DNA of 64,000 bases from Xestospongia bergquistia (Eukaryota > Porifera > Demospongiae > Haplosclerida > Petrosiidae): assembly GCA_963965975.1 (NCBI GenBank), contig OZ014417.1, positions 8,056,821 to 8,120,820 on the forward strand, written 5' to 3'. The notes under the pieces were generated by a model that saw only the letters and a list, made by a program, of their open reading frames with translations, did not search any database and was not told the DNA's origin. Shown one piece after another: positions 20,619 to 31,794 of this stretch; the stretch's first letter is position 1; each line of letters begins with the position of its first letter. Made by a program: the position numbers and the translations under genes.

Positions 20619-23600
20619 CTAATGGCAAGTACTAGAGTTATAACCTCCTAGTCGATCAAAACAGGTTTTACAAACTCGTTGCTTGTCAAATAATTGCTCG
20701 TGAGGAACAGGACACAAATAATTAGAACATTGCCAACAGAACACACCCCCACAACTCCTAGATAATTAAAGGGAGTGAGTTAATAGATGGGCGTGGTTTA
20801 TTACTCCTAGTATAATGAGTGTATAGTTTGATTATTGTAAAAGGGAAACACAAAAAGATGGTAATACATTTTTACCTGCAGTGGTGTTTTCTTTTTCCCA
20901 TCCAGAACTGTTCTCCACATAGTGGACAATGAGAGACAGCATGATCAGGTACCCACTTAACACCCTGACTATCAGAGACTTCAACATATGTCCAACCATT
21001 AACTGGACTACATGGCTATATAATTAAAGGAACATATTTGTTAAAGAATTACAATACACCACACCCACACACTCATCTAATTAACACCTCCCACTATTTT
21101 TAATACCTTTTCCTCATCATCACTAATTAATGATAACGGTAAACACTCCTCTCCACTAGCTCCACCCACACTTCCACCACTGTCTTGGCGATTTTTTAAA
21201 GACATTGTTAATTTGCGGACTTTAGATTCAAGGTGATGAACTCGTTTCTCGAGGGTATCTTTAATTTCTATCATTCTTTGTTGTACTAGATCAACATGTT
21301 GACCCAGTCCATCTGGGCCCAAGTATCTTAGACGGCCATCACATTCTGAGAACATACTATAACTGAGTGTTCTCTCATAGTGGTTAGTAGGTACAGACCA
21401 CACCCCCAGACTTGAGTGATTCGATTGTGTGGGGGTAGACACATCCTTTGAATTTGAGCGTATGATATGAGTTGTAAGAGAAGACTGATTGTCTTCACTG
21501 ACAACTCTAAAGCTCTCCTCCATATCATTATTTTTATTAGATGGCCAAAGATGACTTGAATTTAAAGTAAGAGACTCTTCTGTCTCTCCTCCTTCATTGT
21601 CAGTCAAAACTTTTTGCTCAATAGAATTAGAAGAAAGGGGTGTGGTCAATACAGTGTCCTTTTCTGGAGTAAGAGAATCTTTGTTGCTCACTTGCTCAAT
21701 TATATCTTCATTTGACACATTATTTTGGAGTTGAGGTGAATGACCATTAGAAAATGGGTTTGACTGGTCTGTCCGATTAGTAGGTGTGACAAATGAGTTG
21801 ACGTATGATGCTGAGAGAGTAAAGGAAGAAGAAGTGGAATATGAGATAAGAGGAGATCCCATATACAATTCCCGCCATAACTGTAGTCTTTGTATAAAAG
21901 GATCAGGACAGAGAACACCCTATATAAGAAAATGAGACCATTACATAATTATGACATCATATACATACATGTACATGTATTTACTTACTTTGTTAATAGG
22001 GTCGTCCATTTTATAAAGCATGTTAACGATCTCTTTGTTTTGAGAATGTAACAATGACCATATAGACAATGTTTGTGTTGAAACTAATTCCTTTTCACGA
22101 ACTTGTTCACAATTTGCAAGAAAAGTGCCATAGAGTTGAGAATAACTATGCTGACATAACTTAATCTATAGAGAAAGAAGACACTTATTAATAGTATCAT
22201 CTAGTGATTCAACAATCTGTCCATCCACTTATCTATCCATTCTCTTCGTACCAGGAAGTTCCCATTGAACTCAAAAGACGTGGGATATTGATTAGTTATT
22301 TGATAGACACAGTCCAACCACTGAAGGAACACAGGACTCTGTTCCCCATCAACGCTATTACGATCATCAAACTTGTGTCCAAAAGATAACCACTCCCTTT
22401 CAATGAGTACCTGAAATCCTTCAATAGTCCGATAATAGGGGTCCAGGATTAGTTCTGCAAGCGTTACAATTTGTGTGGTACGATCCCATCCATCACTACA
22501 ATGAACAAGAACAGGTCGGGCTTGATCGTGGATTGCTACAGCCACTTCTACAGCTGTTTGTAGCAGCTGTGATATGTTATAAAGCCATTGAGTGCCCTCC
22601 AAATTTGATAAGAATCTAGAATAAAAAAGAACAAAAAAAGAATCTGCATTAAATTGTGAATGTAAAGTAAAAAAATTATGCAAAAACAGTAGCCAACCTT
22701 AACTTTAAAAAAGATAATTCTGTTGATATAATAAGAATTTTCTGCCAAAAACTTATTTTATAACAACATTGTACTACTATAATTTAATACTGATATAAGC
22801 CATTACCTTATATGGTCATCACTCATCATTAAACTCCTAAGAGTTAGAAAGTTCCGTCTTACAGAATGGATATTGGGAAGTCCCTTATAGCGTATCTCAC
22901 AATTAGAGTAATAGTCCTGATGTTCACAGCCACCTCCCTTAGCTCTGTTACCTAGAGCAGCTGCATATGACCTTAAATCAAGTATCAAAAGAGATGGCAT
23001 GTGAGGTGAATAGCCGTTAGCTACATCTGTGTCTTCTCCTCTTGACATCACCTCAAAAGATGGAGCATTAGTGATATGTGAAATACTAGATTCTGAGAGA
23101 GCAAGTAATAACTTCTCATCTTCTTGACAACGCCAGCCCAAGACACCAACCATTGGTTGACTGGATCGACTAATTACACAGCCATTGTCTTTGTGTCTAA
23201 TGGAATAAAGGACAATGGGACTAATGGTACATTGGTTAATGGTATATTGGTTAATAATGGTACATTGGCTAATGGTATATTGGTTAATAATGGTACATTG
23301 GTTAATGGTATATTGGTTAATAATGGTACATTAGTCAATGGTATATTGGTTAATGATATGTTGGTTAATGGCATATTGGTTAATAATGGTACATTAGTTA
23401 ATGGTACATTGGTTAATGGTACATTAGTTAATGGCATATGTATTACCTCCAAACAACTGCTGGTACTCGTCCTAATGAACGAAATTTAGCCACTTCATGT
23501 AGATCATAATCAGTGATAGAGAGGGGGACAACGAACAGTTTTGGATATGATGAAGATAACCTAAAAATAGCTTATCAATAGAGAACATAGTCCATTCAAG

Positions 23601-24696
23601 TGTCCATCAATCCATTCCTGTATTCACCATCCATTCAGTCATTCACTTATCCATTCATCTATCCATACCCATATTTGGTATTACACTCTGTTATTCTCCA
23701 AGTTCCTGGTAAATCCAGTCCCATCCGACGATACTCAGATGTTAACATTGCTGTTGCCATAGCAACATTTCCTATAACACCAATAGTCAAATATCACACA
23801 TGTATTTCTAACAATGAGAGTGTCATAGACATGACACCAATTGTTAACAAAAGAGATCTTACCTTCTCTTTGAGTGGTCAGTCTACCAGCTGCATTAGGA
23901 GACGAGTCAATGAAAAATGCATAATGTATGAATGCAAAGGCATCAGTAAAATTAAGTGACGGTTTGATAGCTTCTATAATTCTATCATACCATCTTTTAC
24001 ATTGAGTACTGTTGTCTAGTATTAACCTATAATATAAACAGATAACAGATAAAAGAGGGAGGGGCATTATATATTTATATTAATTTATAACAATATTCAT
24101 CTAATGTCCATTGATTCATTCATCTGTCTATTCATCTATTGTGTCCATTCATCCATTTGTCTGGCTATCTGTCCATTTATCCTTCCATCTGATTACTAAC
24201 CTTATATTTCGTCCATCTTTGCACAAAAGAATCAGATCAGATGAATATTGTGTCTCTACTAGTTCGACCACACCCACCGGTATACTAAAGAACCCACTAT
24301 CACAAGTAGCAAAGAACCGATAATTAGTCAACACAACAAAATGGCTGCCTCCTTTATAAAGACCAATATACCAAGGACTTTCACCAGATAACAAGTGAAA
24401 TGGTATCTCCGTCTCAGGGCTACAACCATCATCTAAAAATAAACATATAAAAAATATCTGCCACACCCACAAATTCTGCATGCGAATATATATTATACAG
24501 ACTCATTTCTAATCTCTTCTAGATGTTCTAGTCTTAAGCCTAATTCTATGTTTCAAATAGCCTCATTCCTATAACATAGTCTGGGAATGAGACTGTTTGT
24601 CACCTAATACTCACCATATATAGGTTTTTTAAGCTTATATAACTGACTCTTCATTATGGGCTCTCCCAAACTTGACATATCTTCTTCTTCAATCAT
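20619..24696 (-). CDS. MTMR3: Myotubularin-related PI3P phosphatase with FYVE domain (MTMR3/4 type)
   Basis: MTMR3/4 proteins remove the 3-phosphate of PI3P and PI(3,5)P2 on endosomes and autophagosomes. Start at 24696 (MIEEEDMSSLGEPIMKS). The PH-GRAM segment is about 24150-24430 (WYIGLYKGGSHFVVLTNYRF). The phosphatase core includes GRVPAVVWR, then NGCVISRSSQPMVGVLGW across an intron. The active-site loop is VHCSDGWDRT (about 22490) with the Cys and Arg intact, so it is a live enzyme rather than a pseudophosphatase. A Ser/Thr-rich linker with a coiled coil (KRVHHLESKVRKLTMSLKNR) covers about 21080-21870. The C-terminal FYVE finger reads WVPDHAVSHCPLCGEQFW, GKRKHHCRSCGGVFCWQC and KQRVCKTC. C-terminal FYVE position fits MTMR3/4. 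About 14 introns, one with a minisatellite. Confidence 0.93.
23200..23445. repeat. Intronic minisatellite (TTGGTTAATGGTA type) in MTMR gene
   Basis: Tandem short units of the form ATTGGTTAATGGTAC and ATTGGTTAATAATGGTAC alternate through about 240 bp. The repeat fills one MTMR intron, between the exon ending VPAVVWR and the exon starting HKDNGCVISRSS. Its units make apparent open frames on both strands (LVNGILVN and PLTNVPLL), which are repeat artefacts. Confidence 0.9.
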
Positions 24697-24831
24697 ATTG
24701 GACACTGCAATGAGCAAGAACCAGCCAATATTCAATAAAGAATGTCAGCAAACTTGCTTCCTAACTGCCATTACTGCAAATTTCCCTTATGACGTCATAA
24801 GATTATTCCACGTGACTTTGAAGTAGAAAAG
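24697..24831. promoter_or_regulatory. Divergent promoter MTMR3/4 / VPS29 with CRE and CACGTG box
   Basis: Only 135 bp lie between the two start codons. Within it are a full palindromic CRE, TGACGTCA (24790-24797), and a CACGTG E-box (24809-24814) that reads TCACGTGG on the minus strand, one base off the lysosomal/autophagy CLEAR core TCACGTGA. Both flanking genes act in endosomal membrane traffic, so joint control is plausible. The motifs are seen; factor binding is inferred. Confidence 0.65.
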
Positions 24832-25725
24832 ATGGTGGTAAGTTAGTGAGCCTTTTACCTCTTTCTCCTGATCACTGACCGCCTTTTCTCCATTCTACAG
24901 CTAGTCTTAGTCATAGGTGACTGCCATATTCCTTATAGAGCTAATGCTCTTCCACCACAGTTCAAGAAACTGCTTGTAAGATGCCATTGGTACACGCCCC
25001 TTTCATGAAATGTCTGTTTTTAAGGTCCCTGGAAAAATCCAGCACATATTATGTACAGGGAATCTCTGTTCCAAAGATATGTATGATTATCTGAAGACTT
25101 TAGCAAGTGATGTCCATGTAGTCCGAGGAGATTTTGATGATGTAAGTATAAACTCTCTATTAGCCCCTCTCATCTCCTGTTATTCTAACTTAAAGTTTGC
25201 ATACCTTCTTTTGTTCATAGAACACAGCATATCCAGAACAAAAGGTTATCACTGTAGGTCAATTTAAAATTGGACTTACCCACGGACATCAAGTAGTTCC
25301 TTGGGGAGATATTGAGAGTTTGTCCCTAGTATGATACCCATTTATCATTAATATCTAATATCTTGTGTTTTAGATACAAAGACAATTAGATGTAGATATT
25401 CTAATTTCAGGACACACACATAAGGTAATTAGTGATAGTTGCCACACCCTCTTAATGAGTTTTTCCATATTAGTTTTCTGCTATAGAAAAGGAAGATAAA
25501 TTTTATATAAATCCTGGATCAGCTACTGGTGCTTATAATGCTCTTGAAACGTAAGAATGGATTAATATAATGGACAAGTGAATTACCTTAACATGTCTCT
25601 TTGACAGAGAGGTAGTACCCTCGTTTGTTTTGATGGACATTCAAGGTACACAAATTGTTGTCTACGTGTACCAACTTTTCAAAGATGTTAAAGTTCAAAA
25701 GATAGAACATAAAAAGAAATCTTAA
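24832..25725 (+). CDS. VPS29: VPS29, retromer subunit
   Basis: VPS29 is the metallophosphoesterase-fold subunit of retromer, which returns cargo from endosomes to the Golgi or plasma membrane. Exon 1 has only six coding bases (ATG GTG, 24832-24837). The second starts at 24901 and continues [20 protein letters not shown], then [64 protein letters not shown], and ends EHKKKS at 25725. Almost every residue of the vertebrate core is kept, over about six short-intron exons. Length near 185 residues matches the family. It is head-to-head with the PI3P phosphatase gene and convergent with CENP-O. Confidence 0.97.
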
Positions 25726-25915
25726 AAGTCTTTTTTCTTAATGTGTAATTTTTATTTGAGAACTCTAGACCAAATAGTTTTTTGTGTCCTATGTATAATT
25801 TACTGTTTGTGTGTGTCTCTTCATACTATAATATTATAAGCTGTTTCGATACTAATATAATATGACGTACGGTTAATGAGGTGTGGTTATTAATAGTTAT
25901 TAATAATAGTTGATC

Positions 25916-27594
25916 TTAGATTAGAGACTCCAGAGCATCCAATGGTGGTTGATTCAAAAATACATCCTTTATTTGTTGAGGAGGGATGGCTACTTGTTCT
26001 GTGGAAAGAATAGAAAAGGAGAACACAGTACCAACTTATAGTGTAAAAAATTACTTCTAATAATTTTAACTCAACTGTTGTTACTGCATCGTATTTTTGT
26101 AGGTAGCGTTGAATGAAGATCTTTATAGATAAGATGAACATGTACAATACTTTGAGAACCATTATTTGATGGTAGAACCTAATAAATGGTTGGGATATTA
26201 ATTAAGTTAAATTATAGGTTCATCCTCACTAGTGATAGTTGTATAAAATTATAAGGACCTATTGTTAGTACATCTTCTGACAAATATTGAGGGTATTTGC
26301 TAGTTAGTTCCTTCAACTATTGAACAAGAAGTAATTTACCTATCCATCCTTTGTACATACCTGTTCTCTTCTTTTAATATAAGCATTGAGATAGCTATGA
26401 AGTTGTCTTAAAAATTCACTAAACTATTCAAAAAAACAGTAACTGATAATATTGTCACTTTAACAAACCTTTAATTGATGTGAGTTATAACTTTGTAGCA
26501 ATGTAGAGAGAGGAATAAAGTTTGGAACAGTGTGCTGTGCCAGCTAAAGAAAATGAAAGATTAACAGATAAATAAATAAATAGATAAACGACATCACTAA
26601 CAACAACATTTTTTTCTTTATACTGAATGTCCAAACAAAATTTATCAAAAAATTGACCTGCATATTTTAACAGTTAACATAATGTCTATTATAAAATGTT
26701 GTGTTACCTTTAAACATTGTGTGAAAATGGACTTCAATGTGACCTTTCTTAACAAAGCTTAAAGTAATACCATTGTATTTATAGGCACATAAAATGGCTT
26801 CCAACTATAAAATGAATGCATAAGTCTAAGAAGTTCATGTATAATTATTACCTCTCTGATTTTGTCTAACTCTGCACCTTTTTGCATTAACTAAATGGAA
26901 TAGTATAGGAATGGGTATAGAATAGTATAGGAATGGGTATGGAATAGTATAGGAATGGGTATAGAATAGTATATGAATGGGTATGGAATAGTATAGGAAT
27001 GGGTATAGAATAGTATAGGAATGGGTATGGAATAGTATAGGAATGGGTATAGAACAATGTCATCAATTAAATATCTGGTAAATTTTAGCAATGTTTCCGC
27101 CAATTTTGGTATGGGTATGGAATAGTATAGGATGGAATGGTATGTAACAACAGTATGAGTATGGAACAGAATAGTGTGGGCTGGGAATGGAACAGTATAA
27201 GAATAGAATAATAGGAATGGAATGATGTAAATATGATGGTCGGGCTGAATGCTGTGTAACCTGACCAACATGAAATGCTTGCCACTAACTTGTTGTTGTA
27301 GCTGTTCTGATGGACAAACTAATTCCATGTTGTTATCTATAATGATGTTCATACATTAAATTAAAAGTTGTACATCATACCACTTATCTCAGTCTCTGCC
27401 ACTTGCTGCATTGGGTCAGAATTAATTGGCATGGTGGATTCAGGACTATCATTTTGCAGCTGTAGTTCCAGCTGTTCTTTCATTGCCTTTAGTTCTAATA
27501 CTTTAAAAACAGTTAGTATTGTAATATAGAAGTACTGCTAACCTCTTTGCCTCAAGTCCTTTAGTTTCTGCTCCAATATTCCTGCAGACTCCAT
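25916..27594 (-). CDS. CENPO: CENP-O, inner kinetochore protein
   Basis: CENP-O belongs to the constitutive centromere-associated network (CENP-O/P/Q/U/R group; yeast Mcm21). Start at 27594: MESAGILEQKLKDLRQR, then a coiled-coil stretch ending MKEQLELQLQ. The RWD-type core reads ILCAYKYNGITLSFVKKGHI, EVHFHTMFK, YAGQFFDKFCLDIQYKEKNV, HTVPNFIPLSTLLQ and QLHSYLNAYIKRREQ, and ends LNQPPLDALESLI at 25916. As I recall the human protein, it has ILQAYHFTGL, HSVPVFIPLE and EYLNAYSGRKYQ in the same order and spacing. About nine exons, one intron holding a minisatellite (about 26893-27060). Convergent with VPS29, and 87 bp head-to-head with IFT22. The identification rests on this ordered set, not one motif. 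Confidence 0.85.
26893..27060. repeat. 22-bp minisatellite in CENP-O intron
   Basis: About seven to eight tandem copies of GGAATAGTATAGGAATGGGTAT, alternating between TATGGAATAG and TATAGAATAG forms. Looser relatives of the unit continue to about 27235. The repeat lies between CENP-O exons and makes spurious Tyr/Ser/Ile-rich frames on the minus strand. Confidence 0.9.
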
Positions 27595-27681
27595 AACAAT
27601 GAACATTTAAATTTCCCGCTACCGGCAAACGTATTAATTAATGGGTGTGGTTTACATCACCATAACAACAACAAAATAAAG
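27595..27681. promoter_or_regulatory. Divergent promoter region, CENP-O / IFT22
   Basis: Just 87 bp separate the start codons of two divergent genes, so a shared bidirectional promoter is required. It contains CCCGCTACCGGC (about 27616) and GGGTGTGGTTTA (about 27643). No TATA box is seen. Confidence 0.55.
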
Positions 27682-28484
27682 ATGTCCCTCAAAGCAAAGA
27701 TACTAATGGTTGGGCCCCCTCAGGTAAATAAAGCGCAGAATATGACAAGCTATATGTTATTTTCTCTTTTCTTATAGTGTGGTAAAACGTATATTTCTAA
27801 TATCTTAGGAGATGCTACAGAAAGTAATGGAGGAGAATATCATCCAACACAAGGAGTACGTATACTAGAGTTTGATGTTGATGGAGAGATTGTTGGAGAT
27901 GTTGTGAGAGTAGCTGTGGAGTTGTGGGACTGTGGAGGCAGTACCCAGTGAGTTACTCCAATATATAAGATGGTAGTAATTATTACAAATTTTGTGTAAT
28001 ATAATAATAATAGGTTTGAGAATTGTTGGCCAGTTTTTGCTAAAGATATTAAAGGTGTTGTCATTGTTTATAATCCAAGTACTTCTCAAAATGAAAGAGA
28101 GATAGTTAAATGGTGAGCAAATAAATTTGATTATTAAAATAAGACTGATAATCAACTTCTAATTTTATATTAGGTACAAATATTTTATTAAACAACAAAA
28201 ATTAAAAGACTCACAATGTATTCTCCTTGCTCACCACAAACCTGATACTGACCCAACAACAACAGAGTGGCAAGTACCAACAGGTAATTCATTAGACCTA
28301 TTATATCAATTTATAAAATTTTTCCTTAGCTCTACAAAATGTACAGTGTATCCATACAAATTTAGAGGATGATCCTAATATGGTAAAAGACGTCTTTAGA
28401 ACATTTGTTATTGAACTTGTAACAATACTTCGAGAGAGACAAGAAAAAGAAGAGTTGGGGATTGTTGGAGACCGAAAAAAATGA
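27682..28484 (+). CDS. IFT22: IFT22 (RABL5), intraflagellar transport small GTPase-like protein
   Basis: IFT22 is a Rab-like subunit of the IFT-B complex needed to build flagella, which fits an animal with flagellated choanocytes or larval cilia. Start MSLKAKILMVGPPQCGKTYI at 27682, where the P-loop is GPPQCGKT. Then YHPTQGVRILEF, VELWDCGGSTQFENCWPVFA (switch II region, with WDCGG in place of the usual WDTAG), KGVVIVYNPS, CILLAHHKPD, NLEDDPNMV, and the end GDRKK at 28484. Length about 190 residues agrees with the family. The HHKP sequence replaces the NKxD guanine motif of ordinary Rabs, as is typical for IFT22. Four or five exons with short introns. Convergent with GLE1. Confidence 0.95.
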
Positions 28485-28567
28485 AACATATTTATACACA
28501 AACTCTTCATAAATAATGTCTTTACATTTTACATTTGACAATATAAAAATCAATTTATCATAATGTA

Positions 28568-29906
28568 TTATGCTTTGAAGATATCTGTAGTTTTTTGATT
28601 CTGCCAAAACTCGTATGATAACATTCCTTTTGGTTCAGGAATGCTCTGTTTAATACAATTCTAATATAACACAAGATATTACATCAAATATTTACTGACT
28701 ACAAACTCACTTCTAAAAATATTTCCAATCTTGAATAAGGTCCTCGTTGTTCGTCAGGGGTCACTCTCTCAATTCTATAAATGTTATTATGTAACCACAC
28801 CCATTTAATTATGTGGTGAGCACACAAACCTTGGTAGATATTCGTTACATAAAAAACTTAACATTTTCTGAAACTGTTTACCATATGTCTTGGCTAATGC
28901 ATGACCAGCTACCTATTGAGATATCAATGTATTATATTTATTAGTACAACTCACATTAAAAGAAATAATATTGAAATAATATGAACAATTAAAATCTAAC
29001 TTACCTCTAACACATCCAGTAAAGCTGTCGCTGTAATACCAGGTTCTGGATTGGTATTAAGTACTCTAGCTAGCCACACCCATCCATTCTCTACTCCATG
29101 TGGGTGTGGCTACAGCAACAAAACAAATATCATCAACAAAGGGTTAAAAATACTCACTTTATCTCGTACAAGAGCTGGAGTTTGCAAGACAGCAGCATAA
29201 ATTCTTATTATACCACTCATTCTCCTGAGATAGACATCTTCACTTTCAGCCACACCCTCTTCTGATATTTTATATCCCTGTAATCTGTAAAATGTAAGCA
29301 TTATCTGTACTACTCAGTATACTTCAGTATACTTTTATGATTACATAATCCTAAAAGTATACTGAAGTACACCAAGTAGTATACTAGAGTATACTAGAAT
29401 GATTACCTAAGATAATCAACTTCTTTCATTCCACTTTGTTTATGGAAATACATTGGTACTAGTACAGGACAGGAGGCGTGGCAATGAGCTACGAAGAGAT
29501 CACCAAACTCTGTGTATTCACTCCAGAGAAAAACTATTAGTCCAGCAAAAGGAAATGCTGTGTCTGATCGTGATGACACTTGTTCTTCTCCTTGTTTCTA
29601 GAATGAAAAAAACATGTATCCATTTGTCTACCTGTCTGTCCATTTATCTACTTGTCCATCCATCCATCACTTACCACTAATATTTTTGCTAGTAAATTTA
29701 AACAGAACATTTTGGCATCTTTATGTTGACTGACTGATACTTTTCTCCCAATAACTTCAACAGGAGTACCAGATAAGAGCTGTTTGATTCGACGTAGTTT
29801 ATCAAGAAGATGACCACCACTTTGTGAAGATATAGCACTGACAGGAGTATTGACAGCTTTTTGTAAATCAAATCTGTACTTTTTTATCTAGAAAAATAAG
29901 AAAAAG

Positions 29907-29940
<34 letters not shown>

Positions 29941-30143
29941 AACTTGAGGATCAGTAGTCTTAGTCAGACTAGATATATATTGTTCTGTTTCTTTTAGTTT
30001 ATCTTGTAATGTTTGATATTGTTGTAGAGCACTTGATGAAATACTTACTATAATAATTAAAACAAATTAAAGGAGATGAGAGGAGATACTCACTACCACT
30101 TTTTCCAGCTGATGGTATTTCCTTAGACATTTGAGTTGATTCA

Positions 30144-30174
<31 letters not shown>

Positions 30175-31600
30175 GCTCAGCCTTCTTTTGTCTCTCTTTA
30201 AGAAGTTTTTCCTGCTCTTCAAGTTGTCTCTTCTGCTCTTCTAATCTTTGTCTTTCAGCTTCAACAGCTGCATTAACTTTCTCCAAATTATCTTTCAAAG
30301 CAGGTAGAAATGGTTGAAAACCACTCAGTAATGCCTTCAAGTTAGCCAGCTATAACCAAACAGGTAGTATAGTATATGAATATTGTATGTTACTTTAGTA
30401 TTATCAGGATTTGATAATTGTTCTTGAGTGGCAGCAAAGTTTATAATCTGTTGTATGTGTTCAGAGATATGTTTGACTTGTTTAAGAATATTAGGATCCA
30501 GATATTGATGATATGTACAGCTTTGTAAAAGTGAAGTGATCTTTCTAACAAAATTTATTGCCTCTTCTTTAAGTTTCTTATACTCTTGTCGCAATGTCTC
30601 TCTCCTAAGAGAGAGAGAGAGAAATATATTATATATAATAAAGATATATATACCTTTGTAACTCTAGTCTCTGCAACTCTTGTGTTAATTTTTGTTCAGT
30701 AGCGTGAACTCTTTTCTCCATTGTCTATCAATGGAAAATGGATAAATAGAAAGCTAATAAATGGACAGATAGATGGATAAATGGACAGATGGATGGATAA
30801 ATGGACAGATGGATGGATAAATGGATAGACAACAAAGGAGTTCTGACCTCAATATGCGATGCATGATTCTTATCCAATAACTTTATTTCAATCTCCACTA
30901 ATAATTCTCTATGTCACCAATTTACAATAATAATAATAACAACATATTTAAAGTACATACAACTCCTTTTCTTGTTGTCTCTTTTCTTCTCTCTCAATCT
31001 CTGTTGCTATTGTACGATGGAACTGATCTCGCAAGAAACTGGCATCATTATAATTCCTATTTGCATCACGCTGAGCATAAAAAGATTGTCGACGTTCAGT
31101 CATAGCTTCCTGTATAAATGATAAGATAGCAAGTGACTGGCTTCATAAATGTACTTTGACTTCAGCTTTAACTTCATCCTCTAGTGATGCTTGACACGCC
31201 CTCACATCTTCCTCAAGAATTTTTATAGGAGACTGAGGCTGAGGACTTTTTGAATAGGAATCAGACCCAGGTGGTTCAGGACTGGATTCCTGGGCATCAA
31301 ACAACTCGTATCTTTAATATATTATATAACATATTCCATAGGTGATGTAATGTACCTCTGTTCCTCTCCTAATGTGGGTGGAGTCAGTACATGTGTCTTT
31401 ATACGATGTTGTGCAGCATCGTGTGAAATATTTGGTGGACTGGTAATATCTTTTAAAAGTTTTAGCTGTAAATTGAGATAATGTAAGTACATTAAAAAAT
31501 GGAGTCCTACTGTTTGTTCAGGGGTTGTACGTCGATCCCATAATGAAGAATAAGAGAGTTGACCTTTGGGAGTTGTTTTCAGCACTTCTATTACATTCAT
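28568..31600 (-). CDS. GLE1: GLE1, mRNA export factor at the nuclear pore
   Basis: GLE1 with IP6 activates the DEAD-box ATPase DDX19/Dbp5 at the cytoplasmic face of the nuclear pore. Start at 31600 (MNVIEVLKTTPKGQLSYSSL). A long central coiled coil covers about 29990-31120 (FLRDQFHRTIATEIEREE, ERQRLEEQKRQLEEQEKLL) and includes a Gln run encoded at about 30144-30175. The C-terminal HEAT-like domain reads KYRFDLQKAVNTPVSAISSQ, FPFAGLIVFLWSEY, LRRMSGIIRIYAAVLQTPAL, PHPHGVENGWVWLARVLNTN, ALLDVLE and EPKGMLSYEFWQ. It ends KTTDIFKA at 28568. These blocks match human GLE1 in order (KRMSGMIRLYAAIIQ, HPHGLNHGWRWLAQILN, VPKGFLTSSFWRS). About 14 exons. Confidence 0.95.
30765..30830. repeat. Short AAATGGACAGATGGATGGAT tract in GLE1 intron
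   Basis: Four or so tandem copies of a 20-bp unit made of ATGGACAG and ATGGATGG sit in a GLE1 intron. It is one of several related tracts in introns across the window (compare the NOS array). Confidence 0.85.
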
Positions 31601-31794
31601 TTTGCACTATACGGCCTTAGTCTCATTCCCAGACCGCCACGCCCCGCAAAATTAAAAGACGTGCGTTATTGAAGTTAATTTAAATTAGTTGACATTATTC
31701 TCTATTCTACAGAAATCAATTCTTTTTCCTAATACTACATATTACATTATCAAAAAATAAATTAAGATTTGAGAGAGATAGTATATTTCCCAGT

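Noticed and set aside
23124-23489. Plus-strand 121-codon frame with NGTLVNGILVNN repeats, and a minus-strand partner
   Set aside because: Both arise from the minisatellite in an MTMR intron. Real MTMR exons with correct splice sites flank it.
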